A DNA stretch of 64,000 bases from the NCBI RefSeq assembly GCF_000421965.1, contig NZ_ATAY01000088.1, positions 62,001-126,000 of the forward strand. The letters run 5' to 3'. Positions within the stretch are counted from its first letter, which is position 1, and the number at the start of each line of letters is the position of its first letter. Below, one piece after another: positions 24,838 through 34,673 of the stretch. The stretch is from Ruminiclostridium papyrosolvens C7 (GTDB lineage Bacteria > Bacillota > Clostridia > Acetivibrionales > DSM-1351). The notes below the pieces were generated by a model. That model made no database searches and was not told where the DNA came from. It saw only the letters and a program-made list of their open reading frames with translations. The translations under genes and the position numbers were made by a program.

Positions 24838-25890
24838 TCAACAGGATGATACTATAAAGTAATTATTGCAGCTTTCCAGATTGATTTCTTCATAGGGATA
24901 TTTTGAAGTTCCATCAGAATTTATATTGAGTCTTACAATTGGAATATGTGACTTGTTCAAACCGATAACAATCCCCTTTTCCCCGCTGCTCATAGTAACC
25001 TCGGTGCCAATTGGATATGGCGGAATAACGTTAAGAAAGCATCCTAAAATTTGTGAATCAAGGAGCATATTATTTATAGATTCCAGATAATTTATAGCAT
25101 TAAAAGTTCCTATTTTCTTGCGGTATATTCTGTCCGAGGTCAAGGCATCAAATATATCCGTCACAGCTACTATCTTTGAATAAAGATGTATTTCCTCCTT
25201 ATTCAAAGCCATTGGATAGCCTTTTCCGTCGCATCTCTCATGATGATTCAATGCAACCAACGCAGACTTATCACTAATACCAGGTATATTTTTTAGGATA
25301 TCATAACCCAGCTTTGAATGTCGCTTTATTACTTCAAATTCGTCATTTGAAAGATAAGACTTTTTATTCAGTATTTCTGTAGGTATTAGTACTTTGCCTA
25401 TATCGTGTAAAAGTGCACCTACTCCCAGTTCCTGAAGTTCGGCCTGTCCAAGCTTAAGTTTTATACCTATTATTAAAGACAGTATACAGACATTTACACT
25501 GTGAGAAAAAGTATAACCGTCAAAGGTCTTTATATCCATCAGGTTAACAATTATTTCTTCGGAATCAAGGATATCATTTAGGATTTTATCTACAATTGAA
25601 ATGATGTTTCCGGATGGTGGCATACCTTCAAAACTATACTTCTCCATAGTTTGTTTCATAAAGTGAATGGCTTCTAACCTAGTAATGTCTCTTATTACAT
25701 CTTTTACAACTATATCCTCTGAAAAATTATCCTGGATATACAATTCAGTAATACCAAGAGAGGCAATTTGTGCTAAGTGCGATGGTGTTAATACAGTTCC
25801 CGCATCAATTAACATTGATGAACCATTATAATATACTGCCTTCCCCAATGTCATTCCTGTCTGGCAGTTTGAAATATTAATCTTTCTCAT
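24838..25890 (-). CDS. HD-GYP domain phosphodiesterase
   Basis: A 350-residue protein with an N-terminal DUF3391-like or PilZ-related region (residues 1-110, TGMTLGKAVYYNG and the valine-rich strands) and a C-terminal HD-GYP domain. The domain shows HDIGK (metal-binding HD), HHERCDGKGYP (the GYP motif) and DIFDALTSDRIYRKK. HD-GYP proteins hydrolyse the second messenger c-di-GMP to GMP. All expected metal ligands appear present, so an active enzyme is likely. The start at 25890 follows GAGG; an upstream in-frame ATG at 25914 has no ribosome site. It has no signal peptide or sensor domain that I recognise and no nearby diguanylate cyclase. Confidence 0.9.
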   Translation of the reverse strand: MRKINISNCQTGMTLGKAVYYNGSSMLIDAGTVLTPSHLAQIASLGITELYIQDNFSEDIVVKDVIRDITRLEAIHFMKQTMEKYSFEGMPPSGNIISIVDKILNDILDSEEIIVNLMDIKTFDGYTFSHSVNVCILSLIIGIKLKLGQAELQELGVGALLHDIGKVLIPTEILNKKSYLSNDEFEVIKRHSKLGYDILKNIPGISDKSALVALNHHERCDGKGYPMALNKEEIHLYSKIVAVTDIFDALTSDRIYRKKIGTFNAINYLESINNMLLDSQILGCFLNVIPPYPIGTEVTMSSGEKGIVIGLNKSHIPIVRLNINSDGTSKYPYEEINLESCNNYFIVSSC

Positions 25891-26262
25891 TGTTTCCTCT
25901 TCAGCAAAAACCATGCGCTAAACCAGACATACCCCTTGGCATAACAGCTTCAGCACGGTCTTGATTAGTATTATTCCGGGACATTAAAATACAATCCGGA
26001 ACCTTTGTGTATAATATTTGTAGAAACATTATCTAAAGTTTAATTACACTGCTACCGAATTACGTTGTATTTTATGATTTGACTATTAATTAACCCCAGT
26101 TATTACTTGATGTGACAAAATGTAGTATCTACCAAAACAATTATACTTTTTTTCCCAATTAATATCAACAAAATTTTGTTTTATTTTACAAAGAATATAT
26201 TTTAGAATATACTTATTACAACTTTACTTTGGAAAAATGAATTAAAAAAACAGGAGAAATTA
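25891..26262. promoter_or_regulatory. Divergent control region
   Basis: This 372-base gap separates HD-GYP (minus) from a metallophosphoesterase (plus). It holds an inverted repeat TTCCGG / CCGGAA at 25974-26001 with a 16-base spacer, and a TATAAT (26010-26015, plus). From about 26090 on it is AT-rich and featureless. I looked for a c-di-GMP riboswitch upstream of the HD-GYP gene and did not find its conserved segments. No open frame with a ribosome site is visible. Confidence 0.4.
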
Positions 26263-27072
26263 ATGAGTTACATTATAATAACAAGCATTGCAGTACTTCT
26301 GCTGGTTTATATGCTGTTTGAAACCACCCTGCTAAAAAAGAATTACATCAGTTTCAGTAAAAGTTTAAAAGGCCTTAAAATCGCACATTTATCCGATTTA
26401 CATGTAAATCATATTCATATTAGCAAAAAGAAGATTATAAATGCATTAAAAGAAGTTAATCCCGATATAGTTCTAATATCAGGAGATTATATTGAAACAG
26501 AGAATGATATTTCTAAAGCTCTGGATTTAATAAAAGCAATAGCTGATATTTTCCCCGTATACCTTACACTTGGAAATCATGACCATAAAGCACTTCTCAA
26601 CAAGAAGAAGGGTGTGAAAAGCTTTATTGTCCAACTGGAACAAACCGGGGCTGTCGTCCTGAACAACGCAGCCACAAGTATATACAAAAATAATACTACT
26701 TACAATATTATCGGTATTGATGACCTGAAAAGGGGAAAACCTGATTTGGCTAAAGCATTTGAAAATATAGATTCTACATCGGATAACTGCATTAATATTG
26801 CATTTTCCCATAACCCTGATACGGTACTTACATTATCAAAAAACAAAGCTGACTACTTTCTATGCGGTCATTTTCACGGGGGGCAGATTTGGATGCCTTT
26901 TCATCTGGAGTTCAGGATTCTGAGAAGAGAACAGCTTTGCAGGATGGGATACAGGAGAGGGCTCCATAAAATTAACGGAATAATTGTTTATATTAACAGA
27001 GGCTTGGGTAATGTTCTGTTTCCTTTACGATTCCTTTCGGTTCCGGAAATTGCAGTAATCCAGTTCCCATAA
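26263..27072 (+). CDS. Membrane-anchored metallophosphoesterase
   Basis: A 269-residue protein with an N-terminal hydrophobic helix (residues 3-20) and a calcineurin-like domain. Metal ligands are in the expected order: SDLHVNH, SGDYIE, LGNHDHK, FSHNPD and CGHFHGGQ. This is the YkuE/YaeI-type subfamily, whose members act at the membrane; UDP-2,3-diacylglucosamine-type activity is known in relatives, but the substrate in Gram-positives is unsettled. GGAGAAATT lies before the ATG. It has its own terminator. Confidence 0.93.
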   Translation: MSYIIITSIAVLLLVYMLFETTLLKKNYISFSKSLKGLKIAHLSDLHVNHIHISKKKIINALKEVNPDIVLISGDYIETENDISKALDLIKAIADIFPVYLTLGNHDHKALLNKKKGVKSFIVQLEQTGAVVLNNAATSIYKNNTTYNIIGIDDLKRGKPDLAKAFENIDSTSDNCINIAFSHNPDTVLTLSKNKADYFLCGHFHGGQIWMPFHLEFRILRREQLCRMGYRRGLHKINGIIVYINRGLGNVLFPLRFLSVPEIAVIQFP

Positions 27073-27075
27073 ATA

Positions 27076-27119
27076 AAAGGCCCTTAAAGCAGGTGATAAC
27101 ACCTATTTTAAGGGCTTTG
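27076..27119. terminator. Bidirectional terminator
   Basis: AAGGCCCTTAAA pairs with TTTAAGGGCTTT; an A-tract before and T's after let it serve both the metallophosphoesterase and the phosphoglucomutase. Confidence 0.8.
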
Positions 27120-27130
27120 TTAAACTAAAA

Positions 27131-28861
27131 TTATAAAAGTGGTTTTATGACATCGAGGACTCCTGTCTTAAACCTTTCAAGTTTATTCTGTGAAAGATTA
27201 AGTGTCTTGTCTGATACTCCGTAATAAATTTTTATTTTAGGTTCTGTTCCTGATGGCCTTACGCAGAACCATGAACCGTCCTCCATTTCAAAATAAAGAA
27301 CGTCCGACTCAGGTAAAGTGATTTTCTCGGTAGCTCCACTTGCAATAACATACCTTTCTGATTTCTGGTAGTCTCTTATGGCCTTAACCTTAATACCTCC
27401 GAATGCTTCATATCTGGTATTTCTCATAGTTGACAAGGCTTCTTTTATTCTCATAACTCCATCCTTGCCCTCAAGTGTAAAGGAATTGATGCCTTCAACA
27501 AAATAACCATACTTTTCATAAACATTTATAAGTGCGTCATACAATGAGATACCTTTTGCCTTGTAATAAGCAGCCATCTCAGCAACAAGCATTGATGCAA
27601 CTACGGCATCCTTGTCTCTTACATCTGTTCCGGCAAGATAACCGTAACTTTCTTCAAAACCAAACAGATACTTCTGGTTTCCGGTTTCGTCTCTAAGCTT
27701 AATCTGTTCTCCAATAAATTTGAAGCCTGTTAGAACCTCAACCAACTCAATATTATAATAGTTAGCTATAACCCTTGCAAGTTCAGTAGTAACTATTGTT
27801 TTTACAACAAAACCGTTAGCAGGAAGCTTTCCATGTTCTTTCATTGCAGTAAGTATATATTCCAGCAACAAACATCCTGTCTGGTTACCAGTCAGAACTG
27901 CGTATTCCCCATCATTTTTCCTAACAACTACACCTACTCTGTCGCTGTCCGGGTCAGTTCCGATAATCAAATCTACATCATTATCTGACGCAAGCTTGAT
28001 TGCAAGCTCAAAGGCTGATCTTTCTTCAGGGTTCGGGGATTTTACAGTTGAGAACTCTGAATCCGGAAGTTCCTGCTCCTTGACAACAAGCACGTGCTTA
28101 AAGCCGCTTTCTGCAAGTATTCTCCTTACAGGCTTATTTCCTGCCCCATGAAGCGGAGTGTATACAATTTTGAAGGTATCCGCAACCTTTGAAACAGCAT
28201 CCTTGTTTATTCTCAAATTCTTTAGCATCTCAATATACGCATCATCGATTTCACTGCCTATAATTTGAAGGAGGCCTTTGCTTATAGCTTCTTCCTTTGA
28301 AATAATGTTAACTTTTGTAATGTCTTCAATCTTATTTATTTCAGATATAACCGCATTTGAACCGTCAATGGAAAGCTGTCCGCCGTCTTCTCCGTATACC
28401 TTGTAGCCGTTATACTGCTTTGGGTTATGACTTGCAGTTACAACTACTCCCGCAGCAGCTTTCAGGTATCTTACAGCAAATGACAATTGGGGTGTAGGTC
28501 TCAATTCGTCAAACAGATAGGCTTTGATACCATTGGCGCAAAATACCTTTGCAGCTTCCAATGAAAACTCCGGTGACATAAAACGTGAATCATATGCAAT
28601 TACAATACCTTTATCCTGATTTCCAAGCTGGTTTATATAATTTGCCAAGCCCTGTGAAGCAACCCTGACTGTATAGATATTAATTCTATTGGTTCCCGCT
28701 CCGATAATACCCCTGAGTCCTCCTGTTCCGAATTCAAGACTTTTATAGAATCTGTCTTCAACTTCCTTAATATCGTTTTTTATGTTTAAAAGTTCTTTTT
28801 TTGTATCTTGATCGAAATATTCATTATCCAACCAAAAGTTAAGTTTTGAAAGGCATTCCAT
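27131..28861 (-). CDS. Phospho-sugar mutase (phosphoglucomutase / phosphomannomutase)
   Basis: A 576-residue alpha-D-phosphohexomutase. It converts glucose-6-phosphate to glucose-1-phosphate (or the mannose pair), feeding wall polymers and, in cellulolytic clostridia, cellodextrin and glycogen metabolism. The four domain marks are seen: the phosphoserine loop VVVTASHNPKQYNGYKVY, the metal loop GTDPDSDRVGV, the sugar loop GFEESYGYLAG, and the phosphate loop RPSGTEPKIKIYY near the C-terminus. The opening GTGGLRGIIGAGTNRIN is also typical. AGGAGG precedes the ATG. Like PgcA of Bacillus it is long, so phosphoglucomutase is more likely than a mannose-only enzyme. Confidence 0.93.
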   Translation of the reverse strand: MECLSKLNFWLDNEYFDQDTKKELLNIKNDIKEVEDRFYKSLEFGTGGLRGIIGAGTNRINIYTVRVASQGLANYINQLGNQDKGIVIAYDSRFMSPEFSLEAAKVFCANGIKAYLFDELRPTPQLSFAVRYLKAAAGVVVTASHNPKQYNGYKVYGEDGGQLSIDGSNAVISEINKIEDITKVNIISKEEAISKGLLQIIGSEIDDAYIEMLKNLRINKDAVSKVADTFKIVYTPLHGAGNKPVRRILAESGFKHVLVVKEQELPDSEFSTVKSPNPEERSAFELAIKLASDNDVDLIIGTDPDSDRVGVVVRKNDGEYAVLTGNQTGCLLLEYILTAMKEHGKLPANGFVVKTIVTTELARVIANYYNIELVEVLTGFKFIGEQIKLRDETGNQKYLFGFEESYGYLAGTDVRDKDAVVASMLVAEMAAYYKAKGISLYDALINVYEKYGYFVEGINSFTLEGKDGVMRIKEALSTMRNTRYEAFGGIKVKAIRDYQKSERYVIASGATEKITLPESDVLYFEMEDGSWFCVRPSGTEPKIKIYYGVSDKTLNLSQNKLERFKTGVLDVIKPLL

Positions 28862-29082
28862 TATTTAAGCAACCTCCTAAAAATTTCATTTGAGTATTAG
28901 TATATCATAAATGTAATCAAATTCAATGAGGATTAGAAAGTTGAATATAAATCTAAACTGTAAAAATTTTATTTATCTGCGAAAGCTTTGAAGCTATATA
29001 AAAGCTGTACACGATATTACGCTTTATAAGCCTGTAGAAATGATTTAAGGTATATGCCACTTCATTTATAGTGCCTGATTTT

Positions 29083-29646
29083 TCAAAAAAAATCTTCAGC
29101 ATCAAAATTAACACCTGCAATAGGCTTGTAGGCGTTTAAGCAACCGCTATAGGTAGCATATTTTTCAAGAAGCATATGAATTTCGTCGGGAATAACATTT
29201 TTAGAAATACATGTATCCCATAGAATGTTACCTTCAACAAGAGTTCTTACTACAAAATCAGAGCATGTATATGCCTTGTAGGTATCAAATTTACACCCAA
29301 GTAAAACTCCTATTGCAGCCAAAGAATTGTAAATATTCTCTTCCCTGTCATTTTTTATTTTATATATAAATAATTTTATTGATTCATACTGTTCTTCGGT
29401 TACAGGTATCCTAAATACCTTTATACAAACATCCGATTCCTTTCCCAGAGTAAACCTTTCCGGAAATTCTTTTACAAATCCTCCAACCAGAGGATTAGAA
29501 GCCCTATAGCGTGCAAACGAATACATCTCGTTCAGATTTTCCGTAAGGCTGATAGAGGAATGATTATAAAAACTTCTTGTAAAAACCCTTATTAATTTTC
29601 CCATTCTGGTAGGAGTTGAAGATAATACAACATAAATGTTCTTCAT
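29083..29646 (-). CDS. Permuted papain-like (YiiX/NlpC-type) protein
   Basis: A 187-residue cytosolic protein with the order of a circularly permuted NlpC/P60 or YiiX-type fold: the His strand first (YNHSSISL, near residue 28) and the Cys helix later (AYTCSDFVVRTL, near residue 127). This layout is seen in enzymes of the NlpC/P60-like superfamily such as YebB and YiiX, which cut or ligate acyl or amide bonds. There is no signal peptide. It lies between the phosphoglucomutase gene and lrgB with intergenic gaps on both sides, so it looks monocistronic. The assignment rests on the motif order, so confidence is moderate and no substrate is offered. Confidence 0.65.
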   Translation of the reverse strand: MKNIYVVLSSTPTRMGKLIRVFTRSFYNHSSISLTENLNEMYSFARYRASNPLVGGFVKEFPERFTLGKESDVCIKVFRIPVTEEQYESIKLFIYKIKNDREENIYNSLAAIGVLLGCKFDTYKAYTCSDFVVRTLVEGNILWDTCISKNVIPDEIHMLLEKYATYSGCLNAYKPIAGVNFDAEDFF

Positions 29647-29722
29647 ATTTTCACTTCCTTATAGTACATTTTCTATAATATAGTACGAAAATAATTCAAA
29701 CATGTATGAAACTTGTCTTGTA

Positions 29723-30418
29723 TTAAAAGAATCCAAATTTAAACAAAACAGTTGCAACTATAACCGTTACAAGTCCGGCAAGCCCAATAGCCAAGCCGCT
29801 CATAGCTCCTTCCGTTTCGCCTATATCAACAGCCTTTGTTGTTCCCAATGCATGAGATGAAGTTCCTATAGCTATACCCTTTGCTGTCTTATCCGTTATT
29901 TTGCATACTTTCAGTAACCATTCCGCAAACACGGCACCAAAAATACCTGTTATTATAATAGCGGCTACTGTAACAGAGGGTATTCCCTTCATTTGGGTTG
30001 ATAATTCAATTCCCAGCGGAGTTGTTATAGATTTTGGTATCAGGGATGCAATCAGTTCCTTTGAAAGTCCAAAAGCCTTCGCCATAGCCCATACACTTAA
30101 AATTGCGGTAACTGATCCAATGATTACACCACCCAGAATGGCAACGTAATCTTTTTTTAAGGAGTTTATGTTCTTATATAATGGAACAGCCAGTATTACT
30201 GTTGCGGGTGTAAGAAAAAGAGAGATAAAATCTCCTCCCTTCTTATAATCCTCCAATGGAATGTGTAATGCCAGCAAAGTTCCAATAACCAATGCTATTG
30301 CAATCATTAAAGGATTGAAAAATGCTATCCTTGTTCTTTTGTTTATAAAAATACCTGTCTCATAAGCCAATATTGATATAAGCAGTGCAAACAAAGGTGA
30401 TCTTATGATTTCTTTCAT
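29723..30418 (-). CDS. lrgB: LrgB-family membrane protein
   Basis: A 231-residue polytopic protein of the LrgB/CidB family, partner of the holin-like LrgA. Family features seen are the RTRIAFFNPLMIAI stretch, LIPKSITTPLGIELS, and the conserved HALGTTKA segment. The start ATGA overlaps the stop of lrgA, so the two are coupled. LrgAB-type pairs act in control of murein hydrolase activity and cell death, and in plant relatives transport organic acids such as glycolate or pyruvate; the exact role here cannot be told. Confidence 0.92.
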   Translation of the reverse strand: MKEIIRSPLFALLISILAYETGIFINKRTRIAFFNPLMIAIALVIGTLLALHIPLEDYKKGGDFISLFLTPATVILAVPLYKNINSLKKDYVAILGGVIIGSVTAILSVWAMAKAFGLSKELIASLIPKSITTPLGIELSTQMKGIPSVTVAAIIITGIFGAVFAEWLLKVCKITDKTAKGIAIGTSSHALGTTKAVDIGETEGAMSGLAIGLAGLVTVIVATVLFKFGFF

Positions 30419-30765
30419 TTACCCTTCCTCCCTTTAATCATCTGTATAGTCCAACCGGTTACAATCATAACAACAAAAGTTGTAACGAAACATATAACCA
30501 ATATAGGAAGGATACTTTTCTTTAAAATTCCCACGTAACCAAGTAGACCCACCCCTGCCGGAATAAAAAAGAAGGCAAGATGATCTATTAAAAACCTGCT
30601 TATCTCATCTATTTTGTCCAATTTAATGACCCCGGTTATCAGGCAAATAAAAAGCAATATCATTCCTATGATACTGCCCGGGAGCGGAACGTGCACTACT
30701 TTGTTCAATACTTCCCCAACAAAACAAATAATTAGTACGATTAAAAACTGCCTTAGTAGTTTCAT
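30415..30765 (-). CDS. lrgA: LrgA/CidA holin-like protein
   Basis: A 116-residue, four-helix protein of the CidA/LrgA family, with GEVLNKVVHVPLPGSIIGM, a DHLAFFFIPAGVGLLGY motif and a basic C-terminus. Holin-like proteins oligomerise in the membrane. Its start ATG overlaps the uvrB stop (TAATG), and it overlaps lrgB by 4 bases, so uvrB-lrgA-lrgB form one transcriptional and translational unit. Co-transcription of a DNA-repair gene with a holin-like pair is noted among the findings. Confidence 0.93.
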   Translation of the reverse strand: MKLLRQFLIVLIICFVGEVLNKVVHVPLPGSIIGMILLFICLITGVIKLDKIDEISRFLIDHLAFFFIPAGVGLLGYVGILKKSILPILVICFVTTFVVMIVTGWTIQMIKGRKGK

Positions 30766-32738
30766 TACTTCCCCCTGAGTGATTCTATCTTATCCCTTAA
30801 TTCTGCTGCACGCTCAAATTGTAAATCAGCTGCTGCCTGCTTCATTTCCTTCTGCAGTTTAGCTATAAGTTTTTCAAGTTCCTGTTCAGACATTTGAGTT
30901 GCTTTCTTTCCTGTATAATACTTGTCCTCTTCTTCGGCAACCTTTGTGGCTTCCAGAACATCTCTTACGGATTTCTGAATAGTAGTCGGAACAATTCCAT
31001 GCTTCTTATTGTAGTCCATCTGAATCTGCCGTCTTCTGTTGGTCTCACTTATAGCTCTATGCATTGAGCCCGTAATGTTATCAGCATACATTATAACCTT
31101 ACCTTCAGAATTTCTGGCAGCTCTACCTATAGTCTGTATAAGTGATGTTTCAGAACGTAGAAAACCTTCTTTATCCGCATCCAGTATGGCTACCAGTGAG
31201 ACTTCAGGTATATCAAGACCTTCTCTTAACAGATTTATCCCAATGAGTACATCAAAAACTCCTAAACGTAAATCTCTTATTATCTCCATTCTCTCAAAAG
31301 TGACAACATCGGAATGAAGGTACTTAACCTTTATGTCCAGTTCCTTCATATAGTCCGTCAAATCTTCTGACATCTTTTTAGTAAGGGTTGTTACAAGGAC
31401 TCTTTGTTTCTTTTCAGCTCTCATATTAATTTCGCCGATTAAGTCATCTATCTGACCTTTTACAGGTCTTACTATAATCTCAGGATCAATCAAACCTGTT
31501 GGTCTAATAATCTGTTCAACTATCTGAGTAGAATGCTCTCTTTCATAAGCAGCCGGGGTTGCACTTACATATACCGCTTGATTCACCCGTTCCTCAAATT
31601 CATGGAATTTAAGAGGTCTGTTGTCAAATGCTGACGGCAGTCGGAAACCATACTCTACAAGAGATTCCTTTCTTGAACGGTCACCGTTGTACATGGCACC
31701 TACCTGTGAGACCGTAACATGAGATTCATCTATAACAAGCAGATAATCGTCGGGAAAATAATCCATCAGTGTATATGGTGAACTTCCGGCTTCACGGCCG
31801 CTTATATGACGGGAATAATTCTCTATTCCCTGGCAAAAGCCGATTTCAGACATCATTTCCAGATCGTATCTGGTTCTTTGCTCCAGTCTTTGAGCCTCCA
31901 GCAGCTTGCCTTCCATTTTGAACTGTTCCAGTCTTTCTTCCAGCTCTTTTTCTATAGTTACCATGGCACGGTCCATTTTAGGCCTGGTTGTAGCATAGTG
32001 AGAAGCCGGGAAAACAGCTATATGCTCCCTTGTTCCAACTATCTCACCCGTAAGATAATCGACTTCGGTGATTCGCTCTATCTCATCACCGAAAAATTCA
32101 ACCCTTAAGACCTTTTCGGAGCTGTTTGCAGGGAATATCTCCAGAACATCTCCTCTTGCCCTGAACCTTCCTCTTCTGAAATCTATCTCATTTCTTTCAT
32201 ACTGTATGTCTACCAGCTTTCTGATTACTTCGTCCCGGTCCTTCTGCATACCTACCCTAAGGGACAGCATAAGGTCTGTGTAGTCCTCCGGGTCACCCAA
32301 ACCATAAATACATGAAACACTGGCAACAATTATTACGTCCCTTCTCTCAAAAAGTGCGGCTGTGGCGGAGTGTCTCAATTTATCGATTTCTTCGTTTACA
32401 GAAGAATCTTTTTCTATATACGTATCAGTTGACGGTATATATGCTTCCGGTTGATAGTAATCGTAATAACTTACAAAATACTCAACAACATTATTGGGGA
32501 AAAACTCCTTAAATTCACTGCAAAGCTGAGCTGCAAGTGTCTTGTTGTGTGCAATTACCAGAGTAGGCTTTTGTACCTGCTCTATAACTTTAGCCATGGT
32601 ATATGTCTTTCCTGAGCCTGTTACCCCCAAAAGTGTCTGATGTTTTTGGCCTTCTTGTATACCTTTACTGATTTTTGCTATAGCTTCTGGTTGGTCTCCC
32701 ATGGGCTTGTACGGCGAAATAACTTCAAATTTATTCAT
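30765..32738 (-). CDS. uvrB: Excinuclease ABC subunit B
   Basis: UvrB is the damage-verifying helicase-like subunit of nucleotide excision repair, working with UvrA and UvrC. The 657-residue protein has Walker [13 protein letters not shown], the damage-binding beta-hairpin region [12 protein letters not shown], helicase motifs including DESHVT, and a C-terminal UVR motif that binds UvrC (last 35 residues, [14 protein letters not shown]). Length is standard. uvrA and uvrC are not in this window to either side. It is the first gene of an operon that continues with lrgA and lrgB. Confidence 0.97.
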   Translation of the reverse strand: MNKFEVISPYKPMGDQPEAIAKISKGIQEGQKHQTLLGVTGSGKTYTMAKVIEQVQKPTLVIAHNKTLAAQLCSEFKEFFPNNVVEYFVSYYDYYQPEAYIPSTDTYIEKDSSVNEEIDKLRHSATAALFERRDVIIVASVSCIYGLGDPEDYTDLMLSLRVGMQKDRDEVIRKLVDIQYERNEIDFRRGRFRARGDVLEIFPANSSEKVLRVEFFGDEIERITEVDYLTGEIVGTREHIAVFPASHYATTRPKMDRAMVTIEKELEERLEQFKMEGKLLEAQRLEQRTRYDLEMMSEIGFCQGIENYSRHISGREAGSSPYTLMDYFPDDYLLVIDESHVTVSQVGAMYNGDRSRKESLVEYGFRLPSAFDNRPLKFHEFEERVNQAVYVSATPAAYEREHSTQIVEQIIRPTGLIDPEIIVRPVKGQIDDLIGEINMRAEKKQRVLVTTLTKKMSEDLTDYMKELDIKVKYLHSDVVTFERMEIIRDLRLGVFDVLIGINLLREGLDIPEVSLVAILDADKEGFLRSETSLIQTIGRAARNSEGKVIMYADNITGSMHRAISETNRRRQIQMDYNKKHGIVPTTIQKSVRDVLEATKVAEEEDKYYTGKKATQMSEQELEKLIAKLQKEMKQAAADLQFERAAELRDKIESLRGK

Positions 32739-32883
32739 AAAATTTAAACCTTTCTATACTTACCAGCCGGTTCAAAAGTAAAAACTACTTGATTACCGGC
32801 AACATTTATCCCTCTTTATACAATAATAAAAAATATTATACCACATATCAAAGGAAAAACAAACATACGTTTGGTAAATATAT

Positions 32884-33453
32884 CTAGCCCCCGAAGAACA
32901 TATGCTGTACAAATATCTTGACGCCTATTCCCAGTAAAATTAATCCGCCGACGATTCCTGCACGTTTTCCGAGCAAATTACCAAACCTTTTGGCCAGCAA
33001 TATTGCAGCAGTACAGCATATAAAAGTTATAATACTGATAATTGTTATTGAATATAAAATATTAACATTGAGAGCAGACAAGCTCACTCCCACCGCCAAT
33101 GCATCTATGCTGGTTGCAATTGCCTGTATTATAAGCAGCTTGAAGGTTAATGCAAATAACGAGCAATCCTGTTCTTCATCAGCGGTTATAGATTCGTGAA
33201 GCATTTTTCCACCGATAATGACAAGCAAAATGAAAGCTATCCAATGGTCGAATCTTTCTATGACGGTTTCAAAGGAATTTGCTGCATAATAACCTATTAA
33301 AGGCATTATCCCCTGAAATACTGCAAACATTATTGCCATCTGCAGAATATGTTTTACTTTTATTTTTTTGATACATAATGAATTTGATATTGATACGGCT
33401 GAAGCATCCATTGATAAACCTATTGCCAACAAAATCAGTTCTGTTAAACTCAT
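32884..33453 (-). CDS. mntP: Manganese efflux pump MntP
   Basis: A 189-residue, six-helix protein of the MntP (DUF204) family, exporting Mn(II). Two internal repeats with conserved acidic motifs are visible: LSMDASAVSISN in the first and TSIDALAVGVSL in the second. The ATG at 33453 follows GGAGG; a longer frame begins 12 bases earlier at a codon with no separate ribosome site. No yybP-ykoY Mn riboswitch is seen in the 100-base upstream gap. Confidence 0.92.
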   Translation of the reverse strand: MSLTELILLAIGLSMDASAVSISNSLCIKKIKVKHILQMAIMFAVFQGIMPLIGYYAANSFETVIERFDHWIAFILLVIIGGKMLHESITADEEQDCSLFALTFKLLIIQAIATSIDALAVGVSLSALNVNILYSITIISIITFICCTAAILLAKRFGNLLGKRAGIVGGLILLGIGVKIFVQHMFFGG

Positions 33454-33494
33454 GTAAGCCTCCATTAAACTAAATGCGGTAGAATTGTATTACT

Positions 33495-33540
33495 TAAAAA
33501 AACAGGGAATCATTTCAATACACCGCAAGAAATGAATCCC
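33495..33540 (-). terminator. Terminator downstream of trpS
   Basis: GGGATTCATTTC pairs with GAAATGATTCCC on the minus strand and is followed by a seven-T run. Confidence 0.85.
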
Positions 33541-33557
33541 TTATACTATTTTAACCT

Positions 33558-34562
33558 CTAGGCAAAAGACCAATTTTCCTTTGAACCTTTGAAAGGGTTT
33601 TTTCTTGCCATGTAAGCAGCTTTTTCTGCATTTTCCTTTAGAATTAAGTTCAGTTGTTCCTTATCAGCTGAAAATTCGTTGAATCTCTGCTGAATTGGAA
33701 CCAACATGTCAACTACTGACTGTCCTGCCGTTTCTTTTAAATCACCGTAAGACCTTCCTTCAAATTCCTTTTCAATGTCACTGATACTCTTTCCGGTAAC
33801 ACTTGAGTAGATACTGATTAAATTGCTGACACCCGGCTTGTTTTGCTCGTCATAACGTATTTCACGCTCTGAATCGGTAACAGCCCTTTTAAATTTACGC
33901 ATTACGGCATCCTGTGAGTCAAGAATCAGAACAAATGCATTTTCATTTTCATCTGACTTGGACATTTTCTTTTCAGGTTCCTGAAGGCTCATTATTTTTG
34001 CACCAATTTTAGGTATAAAGGCTTCTGGAATTGTAAAAGTATCTCCATATATGTTATTAAATCTGTCGGCTACATCTCTGGTAATCTCTAGATGTTGTTT
34101 CTGATCCTGTCCGATTGGAACGAGATCCGCCTGATAAAGCAGGATATCTGCTGCCATAAGTACAGGATATGTGAACAAGCCTGCATTTATGTTGTCACCG
34201 TGTCTTTGTGACTTGTCCTTGAATTGGGTCATTCTGTTCAATTCACCCATATATGTGAAACAATTGAGAATCCATGCTAATTCTGCATGTGCACTGACAT
34301 GTGACTGTAAAAACAGTATGCTTTTTTTGGGGTCAAGACCACAGGCCATATAAAGTGCCAGAAGATTTAAACTTCTCTGTCTTAATTCAGCAGGTTTTTG
34401 ACGAACTGTAAGTGTATGAAGATCTACTACACAGTACAAGCACTCATACTCTTCCTGCAAAGGAATCCAATTCTTTATAGCACCCAGATAATTTCCTATG
34501 GTAAGGTTTCCTGATGGCTGAACACCACTGAAAATCCTTTTCTTTTGTTCTATCTGTTCCAT
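33558..34562 (-). CDS. trpS: Tryptophanyl-tRNA synthetase
   Basis: A class I synthetase that charges tRNA-Trp. The 334-residue protein shows the HIGH-equivalent PSGNLTIGNYLGA near residue 17 and the KMSKS loop (EKKMSKSDE, near residue 200), and the usual GQDQKQHLEITRD region. Length is normal. I looked for a T-box leader upstream; the gap to the small membrane gene is only about 110 bases and none is visible, so regulation is probably not by T-box. Confidence 0.97.
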   Translation of the reverse strand: MEQIEQKKRIFSGVQPSGNLTIGNYLGAIKNWIPLQEEYECLYCVVDLHTLTVRQKPAELRQRSLNLLALYMACGLDPKKSILFLQSHVSAHAELAWILNCFTYMGELNRMTQFKDKSQRHGDNINAGLFTYPVLMAADILLYQADLVPIGQDQKQHLEITRDVADRFNNIYGDTFTIPEAFIPKIGAKIMSLQEPEKKMSKSDENENAFVLILDSQDAVMRKFKRAVTDSEREIRYDEQNKPGVSNLISIYSSVTGKSISDIEKEFEGRSYGDLKETAGQSVVDMLVPIQQRFNEFSADKEQLNLILKENAEKAAYMARKNPFKGSKENWSFA

Positions 34563-34673
34563 CTAAAACACATCCTTACGAATTTATTTATTATTTTTCA
34601 TTATTTCATACCTAAAGATTTTATATTAAAATATTGCCGTTAACAAGGTATTTTCAAACATATTGCAAAATAA

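Noticed and set aside
25891-26262. c-di-GMP riboswitch upstream of the HD-GYP gene
   Set aside because: Looked for because of the enzyme's function; none of the conserved aptamer segments are present.
34563-34673. T-box leader before trpS
   Set aside because: The gap is about 110 bases, with no TGGnACCGCG-like box and no terminator in the right place.
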